The notes under the pieces are model-generated. The model made no database searches and was not told the DNA's origin. It worked only from the letters and a program-made list of their open reading frames with translations. Source: JABCPE02 sp963506915 (GTDB lineage: Bacteria; Bacteroidota; Bacteroidia; Flavobacteriales; Weeksellaceae). Taken from it: a DNA stretch of 57,610 nt. A program made the position numbers and the translations under genes. This document shows positions 1 through 7,857 of this stretch, one piece after another. Positions within the stretch are counted from its first letter, which is position 1; every line of letters starts with the position of its first letter. The stretch spans positions 1 to 57,610 of the forward strand of contig CAUORE010000010.1 of assembly GCA_963506915.1 (NCBI GenBank), in the 5' to 3' direction.

Positions 1-798
1 CCTCCAGATAGACCATGGTCTGATATTAAAAATACCAGTGCTTTTTTCTATTTCTGTGATAGCTAAATGGTTTTTCTGAATCCAATTAACATCTTCTGGG
101 TTTTTGTTGTAAAAACTAAGACCATTCCCAGCTATGATAGAAGGAAAATGGATAATAAGTATAGTGAAAACGAGAGGAATAACGAAATAGATTAGGTTTT
201 TCACTTTTGCATTAGAATAGTATATCATGTATAAAATGAAAGGAAAAAACAGAATGGCTATTTCACGAGTACCAAGACATAATCCGAGTATAAAACCTAT
301 GATAGAGAAATAATAATGTTTAGGCGATTCAATATTTTTAATGGAAAAGTATATGATGATAAGGTATAACAATCCCATGAAAGAATCATCATTGGCTAAA
401 ATATTAATGAATTTTTGACTAATGATATAGAAAATATAAATACTACAAAGGAAGTAGGTGAAAAAGATGTTAATATCCAGCCTAATAGATATTTTATATA
501 GTAAATATACACCTAAAATAATGGTCAAAATAATACACAGACTATTGAATATAATAAAAGTCTCCTTAGCATCTCCAACTAGCAAATAGATAGGATAAAG
601 AGCAAAATTATACATTACAGAAGTCCCTTTTTCTATTTCAGAATAAGCTCCATTGGAAATAAATCTTTGGAATAGCTCCATATATAGATCTCCATCCGTG
701 ATGGCACTCCAGTCTTTATTTAAAAAGAGAAAAGCACAGATTCCTATTTTTAGTAATAGAAAAGGAACAAGCACAAAATAGAAATTTATAGTTTTCAT
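1..798 (-). CDS. Polytopic membrane protein, possibly GT39/ArnT-like glycosyltransferase (3' end outside window)
   Basis: Open minus-strand frame of 266 codons from an ATG at 798 with no stop before the window edge, so the C-terminus is missing. The visible part is strongly hydrophobic, with about seven or eight predicted membrane segments. After the first segment comes an acidic stretch (TDGDLY, near residue 35) in the loop where GT39/PMT-type enzymes carry catalytic acids; this resemblance is the only reason for the suggested function. It is the last visible gene of the polysaccharide operon, 17 bases after the acyltransferase. It could instead be another membrane protein of surface glycan assembly such as a polymerase. 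Confidence 0.6.
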   Translation of the reverse strand, partial: MKTINFYFVLVPFLLLKIGICAFLFLNKDWSAITDGDLYMELFQRFISNGAYSEIEKGTSVMYNFALYPIYLLVGDAKETFIIFNSLCIILTIILGVYLLYKISIRLDINIFFTYFLCSIYIFYIISQKFINILANDDSFMGLLYLIIIYFSIKNIESPKHYYFSIIGFILGLCLGTREIAILFFPFILYMIYYSNAKVKNLIYFVIPLVFTILIIHFPSIIAGNGLSFYNKNPEDVNWIQKNHLAITEIEKSTGIFNIRPWSIWR

Positions 799-815
799 CT
801 TAGTTTATATAAAAA

Positions 816-1979
816 TTATAATCTTGAATATTTTTTTTCTTTAAGCACCAAAAATTTTTTCTCTATATAATTATATGAAAAATAACTAATGAAAAGAGTG
901 ATTCCGATAGTTAAAATATACTGCATGGTGAGTAGAAAAATCATTGCCCCCCCCCTGTTTATGGGGAATATAAGTGTTTTTAAATATTCTAAAACAGGAA
1001 AAACTAAAAACATGATAAAAGGGTGATACATGTATATTCCGTAAGATATTTTTCCCATTTCATCAAAAATCTTTGAACAAAAATAAAAATGATTATTAAC
1101 CGTCAAAATAATAAAAGACAAGAAAAATATACTGATAACAAAAGACTGCGTATATTTATCAAAAACAGGAAAAAATGATAGGATAAGGATGATGAGTAAA
1201 TTGATAATATAGAAAATCTTTTTATCTATGATAGGACTTATTTTTTTGAAATAAGAAGAATTAATAAACAGCCCGCCAATACAGCCTATGAATAAATATT
1301 CATATCTAAAAACAGCAAAAAAATCTACTTTGAAGAAAAAATTTAAAATAAAAATCAGAATTATACTAGATAACAGCCACAAATAAGGTTTAATTCTAAA
1401 AACAAATAATAATAAAACAGGCCAAAATAAATAAAATTGTTCCTCGATAGATACAGACCATGTCTGAGAGCCACCTACTAATGTAATGCCTTCGGAAAGC
1501 CCATAATTAGATAAAAATCCTAAATAATATAGAATAGTTTTGGGCGAACTATAATCTGTAGCAAGAACCATTTTATAATAAGTATTTGGAAAAGTATCAA
1601 ATATTCCAAAATAAAAAGATATGAAAGGAATGATGAGGAATGAAATTCCCATAATAATATAATATAATGGCCAAATTCTTAAAACCCGCCTCATATAAAA
1701 TTTTTGAAAATTAAAAACTCCAAATTTTCTTTTTTCGCGAACGATTAGATGTGTGATTAGAAAACCACTCAGTACGAAGAAAAAATATACAGAATGCTTC
1801 CCCAAAGACTGGATGAAATGATGAAAATGTGTATTATTTGCAAGGGAATATGTGTCGTTTAGTGATGCGTTTCTATCATCATATTTTAGTAGCTCTATAT
1901 GATGAACCAAAACTCCTAATGCTGCAACAGCTCGAAGTTCATTTAGCCCTTTTAGAAAGATATTGTCGTTTTTCATCAT
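816..1979 (-). CDS. Acyltransferase 3 family membrane protein (putative glycan O-acyltransferase)
   Basis: 387-residue integral membrane protein of the OafA/YrhL acyltransferase-3 family, which moves acetyl or other acyl groups onto cell-surface sugars. Family features are the N-terminal GLNELRAVAALGVLVHH with the conserved His in the first helix, the FFVLSGFLIT segment near residue 68, and about ten membrane helices. The start overlaps the stop of the upstream acetyltransferase gene by a few bases (ATGATGA), so the two are probably translationally coupled. A second in-frame ATG follows immediately. A G9 tract (947-955, codons 342-345) sits before the last membrane helix, and any length change there would replace the C-terminus. 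The acyl donor and target sugar cannot be read from the sequence. Confidence 0.9.
   Translation of the reverse strand: MMKNDNIFLKGLNELRAVAALGVLVHHIELLKYDDRNASLNDTYSLANNTHFHHFIQSLGKHSVYFFFVLSGFLITHLIVREKRKFGVFNFQKFYMRRVLRIWPLYYIIMGISFLIIPFISFYFGIFDTFPNTYYKMVLATDYSSPKTILYYLGFLSNYGLSEGITLVGGSQTWSVSIEEQFYLFWPVLLLFVFRIKPYLWLLSSIILIFILNFFFKVDFFAVFRYEYLFIGCIGGLFINSSYFKKISPIIDKKIFYIINLLIILILSFFPVFDKYTQSFVISIFFLSFIILTVNNHFYFCSKIFDEMGKISYGIYMYHPFIMFLVFPVLEYLKTLIFPINRGGAMIFLLTMQYILTIGITLFISYFSYNYIEKKFLVLKEKKYSRL
947..955 (-). repeat. G9 homopolymer tract inside acyltransferase gene
   Basis: Nine consecutive C on the plus strand, G on the coding strand, encoding the Arg-Gly-Gly-Ala junction at codons 342-345. 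It is the longest G/C homopolymer I noticed in this AT-rich window. G tracts of this length are classic slipped-strand (phase-variation) sites in surface-modification genes of other bacteria. Confidence 0.9.
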
Positions 1980-2608
1980 CTTACAAATCTTGCAGGATTT
2001 CCTACATATAGTCCTTTTTCTTCGATGTTTTTTATTACAACAGTTCCGCCTCCTGTTCTTGTCCCTTCAGTGATGGATATATTGTCTATGATTGTAGAAT
2101 TTATGCCTATTATACATTGTTCTTTTATGTCCACAAATCCCGCCATAGACACACATGGAGAGATAAAGGAGTGAGTGCCTATTGTGGTATCGTGTGCAAT
2201 GCTGCTGGAAATGTTAATCAAAACATTATTTCCAATTTTTACATTTTGGTCAATCACACATCTTGGATAGATGACCGTTCCAGTTCCTATTTCAGCGGAA
2301 GGATCTACATAACAGGAGGAATGAATGAACTTATAGAAAGGAATATCATTATGATATTTTTCAAACAGCATCTTTCTGGTATTCATGTGGTTATATCCCA
2401 CGCCGATCAGCAGTTCATCAAAACTATTTTTCGAATATTCTTCTAAAATATCATTAGTTTCGCCAATAACCGAAATAGAGTTGATAATAGTCCCTTTTGG
2501 TTGGAAATCATCAAAAAAAGCAACTACTTTATCCTCTGTATCCGTGTGTATATGGTGAGCAATCTGCTGTCCCAAGTGTGCAGAGCCTATTATTGCTATT
2601 CGTTTCAT
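1976..2608 (-). CDS. NeuD/PglD-type sugar O-/N-acetyltransferase
   Basis: 210-residue protein with an N-terminal Rossmann-like segment (IAIIGSAHLGQQIA) and a C-terminal left-handed beta-helix of hexapeptide repeats from about residue 90. The SIAHDTTIG motif carries the His that acts as catalytic base in PglD/NeuD enzymes, and the protein ends in the family's typical GNPARFVR. Such enzymes acetylate amino-sugars or sialic acids using acetyl-CoA. It lies in the polysaccharide operon and overlaps both neighbours by 4 bp. No sialic acid synthase (NeuB) is visible in the window, so a 4-amino-sugar or other acceptor is as likely as sialic acid. Confidence 0.85.
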   Translation of the reverse strand: MKRIAIIGSAHLGQQIAHHIHTDTEDKVVAFFDDFQPKGTIINSISVIGETNDILEEYSKNSFDELLIGVGYNHMNTRKMLFEKYHNDIPFYKFIHSSCYVDPSAEIGTGTVIYPRCVIDQNVKIGNNVLINISSSIAHDTTIGTHSFISPCVSMAGFVDIKEQCIIGINSTIIDNISITEGTRTGGGTVVIKNIEEKGLYVGNPARFVR

Positions 2609-3240
2609 AGATAATTTTTTATTTCGCTGAAATTCGTTATTCTATCCTTAGCAGATGGATATATATTATCTCTGTCAATCAGTAATGCTTTGATTCCTAA
2701 TTTTTTAGCAGGAATAATATCAAGTTTTAATGAATCACCAATGTAGATGATTTCACTAGCATTAGCATTTAGTTTTTCGAGAGCCCTTGCATAAAATTCC
2801 AAAGAAGGCTTTCTTAGGTTTTCTTTTTCAGAGACAATGTATTCATCAAAAATATTTTCTCCAATCAATCCTTCTAACTTTTCTTGTAAGCTGCTATTAA
2901 AATTAGAAACGACAGCTTTTTTTATATCTAATTTTTTGATTTCTTCACAGTCGTCAAAAGCCTTCCATGACAGATAGGAACAAGCTTCGAAAAGTTCTTT
3001 CAGCAGGTTTTCATCAGGAATAATGCCCAAAGCCATTAACAATTCTGAATTAAACTCTTCATAAAAACCTCTTGATGTAGTATCAGGAAAATTGATAATC
3101 TCAGAAAGTAATTTATGTCTTAGTTTTAGTTCAGTTTCATTTATTTTATAACCATTATCTTGTAGGACTTTTAAGATTCTTTCCCAAAGATTAGGCTTGT
3201 ATATGAGAGTATTAGCAGCATCAAATAGAAGATATTTCAT
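2605..3240 (-). CDS. HAD-superfamily hydrolase with altered motif I
   Basis: 211-residue HAD subfamily IA protein. Motif I is FDAANTL at residues 6-12: the nucleophile Asp7 is present, but the second Asp of the usual DxD is Ala9. Motif II is VVSNFNS, motif III Lys lies in LRKPSLEFY, and motif IV is YIGDSLKLD near residue 167. In HAD phosphatases the second Asp is the general acid; its absence is typical of haloacid-dehalogenase-like or otherwise diverged members. It sits between the ATP-grasp and acetyltransferase genes, with a 4-bp overlap to the latter, so it probably acts in the same sugar-modification step. The substrate is unknown. Confidence 0.85.
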   Translation of the reverse strand: MKYLLFDAANTLIYKPNLWERILKVLQDNGYKINETELKLRHKLLSEIINFPDTTSRGFYEEFNSELLMALGIIPDENLLKELFEACSYLSWKAFDDCEEIKKLDIKKAVVSNFNSSLQEKLEGLIGENIFDEYIVSEKENLRKPSLEFYARALEKLNANASEIIYIGDSLKLDIIPAKKLGIKALLIDRDNIYPSAKDRITNFSEIKNYL

Positions 3241-3242
3241 AG

Positions 3243-4220
3243 TTAAAAAATATAGTGTTCGGATTTATTGTCTTTAATATTTTCTGGTTTTTGGTGAGGA
3301 TAGATGACATCCATCAAAACCCTGATAGCAGTCCCTTCGATGATATTTGATTTACTCGGAGAGATGCTATACAAATGCTCTTCTAATGTGTATTTCACAT
3401 CCTCAAAACCGAAATTAGACCGTATAGAATTAGTCCCTGAAATTCTACAATTCACCTCAAAAGGAATGATTTCTCCCGTCTCTGTTACTATGGATTGTAA
3501 ATTGGCACTTCCTACGAAATGATTTACTTGTATCATTTTTTCTAGAATATTTTTTAGCTCCTTATCATATTGCCTGTTTACAAAACACTCATTTGTAGCT
3601 CCATTTTCCAGCTTTCGCTCTAAGTTGATGAATCCATGAAGTTCATTATTTTTATTCACATAAAAAGCTGTGGTGATTTCTTTTCCTTTAATCAGTTTTT
3701 GAACCATGAAGGAATCATCAAAATCTTGTATGTTTTTTGGGTTTATATGAAGTCCTCTCGAGCCTCTTCCTTCCCTTGGTTTTACAATATAATCCTCAAA
3801 GGTTCCAGCAATATATTCCTTAGGAAGATAGGCTTCTGCAAAAGGAAGATGGTTTTCTTTATGAAATACATAGGAAAGATATTTGTCTAAATATCTTTTG
3901 GAAGTTTCTAACTCGCTGGTAACGACTTTTGTTTTTAGCTGGTTTTTATTCAGCGCTAAGTAGTAAATTTCATAATCAGTAGAAGGGATAATGAGGTCTA
4001 TGTTTTCTTTTTCAATTATGGCATTGATAGAGTTAATATAGTTTTCATCATTAGCAAAAGGAACTTTGTAGAAAGAATCACAAAGATGATTTCCTGCCGA
4101 AAAGTCTGCGACATTACAGCCCACGATTTTGATAGGAAACTTTGTTTTTAGAATATTTCTCAAAATTCCCTGCCCTACATTTCCTCCTATGCCTGTTACT
4201 AAGACTGTTTTTCTATCCAT
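3243..4220 (-). CDS. ATP-grasp protein, carbamoyl-phosphate-synthase-like
   Basis: 325-residue ATP-grasp enzyme. The N-terminal pre-ATP-grasp Rossmann part starts VLVTGIGGNVGQGILR. The ATP-grasp core includes YIVKPREGRGSRGL near residue 145, MVQKLIKGKE for the adenine-binding strand, and PFEVNCRISGT near residue 254 for metal binding. Members of this family form amide or peptide-like bonds through acyl-phosphate intermediates, and versions in glycan clusters are thought to attach small acids or amino acids to sugars. The start codon lies inside the preceding epimerase gene (22-bp overlap), which shows tight coupling. No specific substrate can be assigned. Confidence 0.85.
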   Translation of the reverse strand: MDRKTVLVTGIGGNVGQGILRNILKTKFPIKIVGCNVADFSAGNHLCDSFYKVPFANDENYINSINAIIEKENIDLIIPSTDYEIYYLALNKNQLKTKVVTSELETSKRYLDKYLSYVFHKENHLPFAEAYLPKEYIAGTFEDYIVKPREGRGSRGLHINPKNIQDFDDSFMVQKLIKGKEITTAFYVNKNNELHGFINLERKLENGATNECFVNRQYDKELKNILEKMIQVNHFVGSANLQSIVTETGEIIPFEVNCRISGTNSIRSNFGFEDVKYTLEEHLYSISPSKSNIIEGTAIRVLMDVIYPHQKPENIKDNKSEHYIF

Positions 4221-5029
4221 TCTATTAGTTCTTTTATTCCGTTTTCTATCGAAGTGTTATTGTACTCATTGTAAGGTATGATTTCTTGTGTATAAGAAAC
4301 AGACCTTGTGTGGTCATCGCCAAAATATTCTATATTACAACCTGTAACAATCTGTATGATTTCTGCAATTTGTTTATTAGTGTAGTTTTCTTTTGAAATG
4401 GCTAAGAATATCCCATTTTGTTTTGATAATGCAGCTGTTTTTGCCAAAGTGGCTACATCCCTTGTATGAATATAGTTCTGGATTCTTCGTCCGTGACCAA
4501 GAAGTTTGATTTTCTTAGAATCCAATGCATCTTTTATAATTTTAGGCAAGAAAGTAGATTGTTTCATCCCTGTTCCATACATAGAGGAAATTCTTAGTAT
4601 GGCGTAGTTTTTAGATTTTTCTACAATTTTTTCTCCTAATAGCTTTGAAATTCCATAAACTGACTCTGGACAAGGAAGTGTTTTTTCATCAATATTTAGA
4701 CCATCAATCGCATCATAAACAGCAACACTCGAAAAATAAATAATTTTTGAACTTTTGAAACGATTACAAATATCATTAACCAGTCTTGCATTGACATTGA
4801 TTATATCATCCAATTTCTCTATATCATTGGATATTACAGCACTGACGATATATACAATATCGTAGTTATCCTCTAATGAACCAATATCTTCTAAAGCGAT
4901 ATTTCTATGTTTCGGATGCGAAGTGTTTAGAGCTGCACTATGATACAATATATCTACTTCATCAGATATATGTAACTGTATCAATTCTTTTGATAAAATG
5001 CTGTTTGCACCAATAATTAAGATTTTCAT
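4199..5029 (-). CDS. NAD-dependent epimerase/dehydratase (extended SDR)
   Basis: 276-residue extended short-chain dehydrogenase/reductase. The N-terminal nucleotide loop is IIGANSILSKE, a variant of GxxGxxG lacking the third Gly. The YGISK catalytic Tyr-Lys pair is near residues 144-148, preceded by the FSSVAVYD Ser motif. It is shorter than RfbB (276 versus 359 residues), which fits a sugar reductase or epimerase acting on a nucleotide sugar rather than a 4,6-dehydratase. It lies between the glycosyltransferase and the ATP-grasp gene in the same operon. Confidence 0.85.
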   Translation of the reverse strand: MKILIIGANSILSKELIQLHISDEVDILYHSAALNTSHPKHRNIALEDIGSLEDNYDIVYIVSAVISNDIEKLDDIINVNARLVNDICNRFKSSKIIYFSSVAVYDAIDGLNIDEKTLPCPESVYGISKLLGEKIVEKSKNYAILRISSMYGTGMKQSTFLPKIIKDALDSKKIKLLGHGRRIQNYIHTRDVATLAKTAALSKQNGIFLAISKENYTNKQIAEIIQIVTGCNIEYFGDDHTRSVSYTQEIIPYNEYNNTSIENGIKELIEWIEKQS

Positions 5030-5050
5030 AATGATTGATTTTTAGTACAT

Positions 5051-5962
5051 TTACACTTCTTCATCAATGATAAATGTAGGTCTGCCTTTTGTTTGATCAA
5101 AAGTTTTTCCTAAATATACTCCCACAATGCCTATACAGCTGATGATAATTCCCGATAAAAACCAAATAGATAATATCAATGAGCTAAAACCAGGCTGTGC
5201 AATTTTTCCTGTGAGAGCCAGATACAGATAGTATATTCCTACAATGAAAGACAAAACAGATATACTCAATCCAAAATTTATAAACAACCTAAGCGGCTTA
5301 TCCGAAAAAGATATAATAACATTGAATGCCTGCTTAAAAAGTCTTCCTACACTATATGTAGATTTTCCTTCCTCGCGTTCTCTATGTTCTATCGGAATGG
5401 AAACACTTTTAAACCCAATCCAGTTAATAAATAACGAAAAGAATTTAACATAGTCTCCCATATCCAAAATAGACTTAATGGTCTTTTGGTGATAAATCCC
5501 AAAATTCGCTACATTGTTATCAAAATTCGCTCCCGATAGGTAATTAAAAACTTTGTAAAAAAGTTTAGATGTTAATTTCTTTAGGAATTTGTCTTTTCGG
5601 TTTTCTCTCTGTCCTAAAACAATATCGTATCCTTCTAAAGCTTTTTTGTAGAGTTTGGCTATTTCCTTGGGCTGATCCTGCATATCACAGTCCATTACTA
5701 CCACCCAGTCGCCTTTTGTTTTTGTAAGTCCAGCAAAAATAGCACTATGCTGACCAAAATTTCTGCTCAGCCGAATGCTTTTTATCTTAGGATTTTGGCT
5801 GGAAAGCACTTTCATTACTTCCCAAGAGTTATCAGGACTTCGGTCATCTACCAATATGATTTCATAGTCCTCGCCGATTCTCTCCATTACTAAATTAATT
5901 TCAGAAACGAGAATCGGAAGGATTTTTTCAGCTCGGTAAACAGGACTTACAATAGAAATCAT
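5051..5962 (-). CDS. Glycosyltransferase family 2, DPM1/GtrB-like, polyprenyl-phosphate sugar transferase
   Basis: 303-residue GT2 enzyme. The GT-A domain has ISIVSPVYRAEK at the N-terminus, VDDRSPDNS near residue 40 and the DCDMQDQP DxD-type motif near residue 92. Two C-terminal transmembrane helices (about 225-250 and 260-285) are followed by a short cytoplasmic tail. This architecture is that of GtrB/ArnC/DPM1 proteins, which load a sugar onto undecaprenyl phosphate for transfer on the far side of the membrane. That fits the membrane protein at the operon end, which may use the lipid-linked sugar. The start touches the rfbB stop codon. Confidence 0.9.
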   Translation of the reverse strand: MISIVSPVYRAEKILPILVSEINLVMERIGEDYEIILVDDRSPDNSWEVMKVLSSQNPKIKSIRLSRNFGQHSAIFAGLTKTKGDWVVVMDCDMQDQPKEIAKLYKKALEGYDIVLGQRENRKDKFLKKLTSKLFYKVFNYLSGANFDNNVANFGIYHQKTIKSILDMGDYVKFFSLFINWIGFKSVSIPIEHREREEGKSTYSVGRLFKQAFNVIISFSDKPLRLFINFGLSISVLSFIVGIYYLYLALTGKIAQPGFSSLILSIWFLSGIIISCIGIVGVYLGKTFDQTKGRPTFIIDEEV

Positions 5963-7041
5963 TAGCTATACTGTTTTTCGTAGTATTTTTGGTATTCTCC
6001 GCTGGTTACATGTTCCAGCCAATCTTTATTGCTCAGGAACCAATCGATAGTTTTAGCTAAACCTTCTTCAAAGGTTACAGAAGGTTTCCACCCCAAATCT
6101 TTATTTAGTTTTGTAGCATCTATAGCATAGCGTTTGTCATGCCCTGGGCGGTCTTTCACAAAAGTGATTAGCTTTTCTGAATAGCCAGCAGGATTTCCAA
6201 GTTTTGCATCCATTTGTTTAATCAATTCCTTGATTAAATCAATATTCTGCCATTCATTAAATCCACCAATATTATAAGTTTCTCCTGTTTTCGCTTCATG
6301 GAAAATTTGGAAAATAGCATGAGCATGGTCTATCACGAACAGCCAGTCGCGGGTATATTTTCCATCGCCATAGATTGGCAGTGGTTTTTCATTGAGAATA
6401 TTAGAAATACACAGTGGAATCAGTTTCTCTGGGAAATGATTTGGGCCATAGTTGTTAGAACAATTGGAAACAATGTAAGGAAGCCCATAAGTGTTTCCGT
6501 AAGCTCTTACCAAATGGTCGCTGGCAGCTTTACTCGCAGAATACGGAGATTTTGGGTCGTAAGGCGTTTCTTCAGTGAAAAATCCTGTTTCTCCCAAAGC
6601 ACCATACACTTCATCTGTAGAAACATGATAGAAAAGATTTTTTCTCGGTTCGTTAGGAAATCTTCCGTGTGTATGCTCTGGATTTAGTGTCCAAAATTCT
6701 TTACAAAGATTAAGAAGATTAGCAGTCCCAATCACATTGGTATTGATGAAAGCATTTGGGTCTGTGATACTTCTATCCACATGGCTTTCCGCAGCGAGGT
6801 GTATCACTGCATCTGGATTATGTTTTTCAAAAACCTTTTTTAGTTCTTCTGGTTTTGTGATGTCTGCTTTTTCAAAGATATAGTTTGGTTCGTTTTCTAT
6901 ATCTTTCAGATTTTCAAGGTTTCCTGCGTATGTAAGGGCATCAAGGTTGATGATTTTCGTTTGCGGGAGATTTTTCACAAACTCACGAACAACATGAGAA
7001 CCGATAAATCCTGCTCCGCCAGTGATAATGATTGATTTCAT
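5962..7041 (-). CDS. rfbB: dTDP-glucose 4,6-dehydratase
   Basis: 359-residue RmlB/RfbB. The TGGAGFIGS NAD-binding loop is at residues 6-14, the STDEVYG motif supplies the Thr-Asp-Glu catalytic residues, and YSASK near residue 167 is the Tyr-Lys pair. It converts dTDP-glucose to dTDP-4-keto-6-deoxyglucose, precursor of rhamnose and amino-deoxy sugars. The partners rfbA, rfbC and rfbD are not in the window, so the product may instead go to the epimerase and acetyltransferase downstream. It lies 4 bases after the DUF4261 gene. Confidence 0.95.
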   Translation of the reverse strand: MKSIIITGGAGFIGSHVVREFVKNLPQTKIINLDALTYAGNLENLKDIENEPNYIFEKADITKPEELKKVFEKHNPDAVIHLAAESHVDRSITDPNAFINTNVIGTANLLNLCKEFWTLNPEHTHGRFPNEPRKNLFYHVSTDEVYGALGETGFFTEETPYDPKSPYSASKAASDHLVRAYGNTYGLPYIVSNCSNNYGPNHFPEKLIPLCISNILNEKPLPIYGDGKYTRDWLFVIDHAHAIFQIFHEAKTGETYNIGGFNEWQNIDLIKELIKQMDAKLGNPAGYSEKLITFVKDRPGHDKRYAIDATKLNKDLGWKPSVTFEEGLAKTIDWFLSNKDWLEHVTSGEYQKYYEKQYS

Positions 7042-7045
7042 AATT

Positions 7046-7843
7046 TTATAGTTCTAATTTTAAAGAATTTCCATCCAAATAAACTGCTTTGGATTCCGTA
7101 ATTTTTATTTTTTGTTCCTCAGAAAAACCGATAGTTTCTCCATTTTTTAGAGTAACATCATAAGCTAAAATATAGTTGAGAACAGGAAGGATAAAGTCAT
7201 GCAAATCACTTCGTGACATTTGGCTGTCGATGATTTCTATTTCCTCTTTTCCAAAATCTTTCATTCCAAAAGTATAAAGGCTGTTTTCCCCTTCTTTTAA
7301 GCCGACAAGTCCGATGTAAATCCACAGAATCACAGGTAAATTTCCTTCTAATAAAAAGTCTGCAAAGTCAATGTACAAACCTTTCGGAAGAAGCAGAGTC
7401 TGGCTTCCTTGATAAACACCTATCGCATCAGGAGTAGTTCTGAGGATAGAGGCGTTAATCATCGTCATCAAAGAAAATTTCTCAACCTGACTTTTTGATT
7501 TGTCTAAAATAGAAACAATGGCGTGGCTGTCATGCTCTGAAACTTCTTTTTCTACATTATTCCAAAGGTAAGAATACCCAAATATTGACTCCAAATCTTC
7601 ACTTGGAATAGGCGCTGGCATTTTTGCAATGGCAGCCATCATTCCATTGATAAAGAGAGTTGCTACTTCATCATCGCCAGAGATTTCAGAAACTTCTAGT
7701 CCCCAGTGGGATTTTAAATCTTCTAAAACTTTATCCAGCGAATAGCTTCCTCCTTTGAACATCGGCATAGAAAGCGCTATGCTGTTATTCTCTTTTTCAG
7801 GTTTTGGAGTTTCCTTTTTCTTGAAAAAATCAAAAAGTCCCAT
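7046..7843 (-). CDS. DUF4261-domain protein
   Basis: 265-residue soluble protein starting MGLFDFFKKKETPK, followed by a DUF4261-like domain from about residue 28 to the end. The domain call rests on remembered family features such as the PSEDLESIFGYSYLW and GLKEGENSLYTFGMKDFG regions. The function of this family is not established. It is placed between ugd and rfbB with 4- and 14-base gaps, so it is co-transcribed with nucleotide-sugar genes although nothing in it suggests sugar chemistry. There is no signal peptide or membrane helix. Confidence 0.75.
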   Translation of the reverse strand: MGLFDFFKKKETPKPEKENNSIALSMPMFKGGSYSLDKVLEDLKSHWGLEVSEISGDDEVATLFINGMMAAIAKMPAPIPSEDLESIFGYSYLWNNVEKEVSEHDSHAIVSILDKSKSQVEKFSLMTMINASILRTTPDAIGVYQGSQTLLLPKGLYIDFADFLLEGNLPVILWIYIGLVGLKEGENSLYTFGMKDFGKEEIEIIDSQMSRSDLHDFILPVLNYILAYDVTLKNGETIGFSEEQKIKITESKAVYLDGNSLKLEL

Positions 7844-7857
7844 AATTTCAGTGTTTT

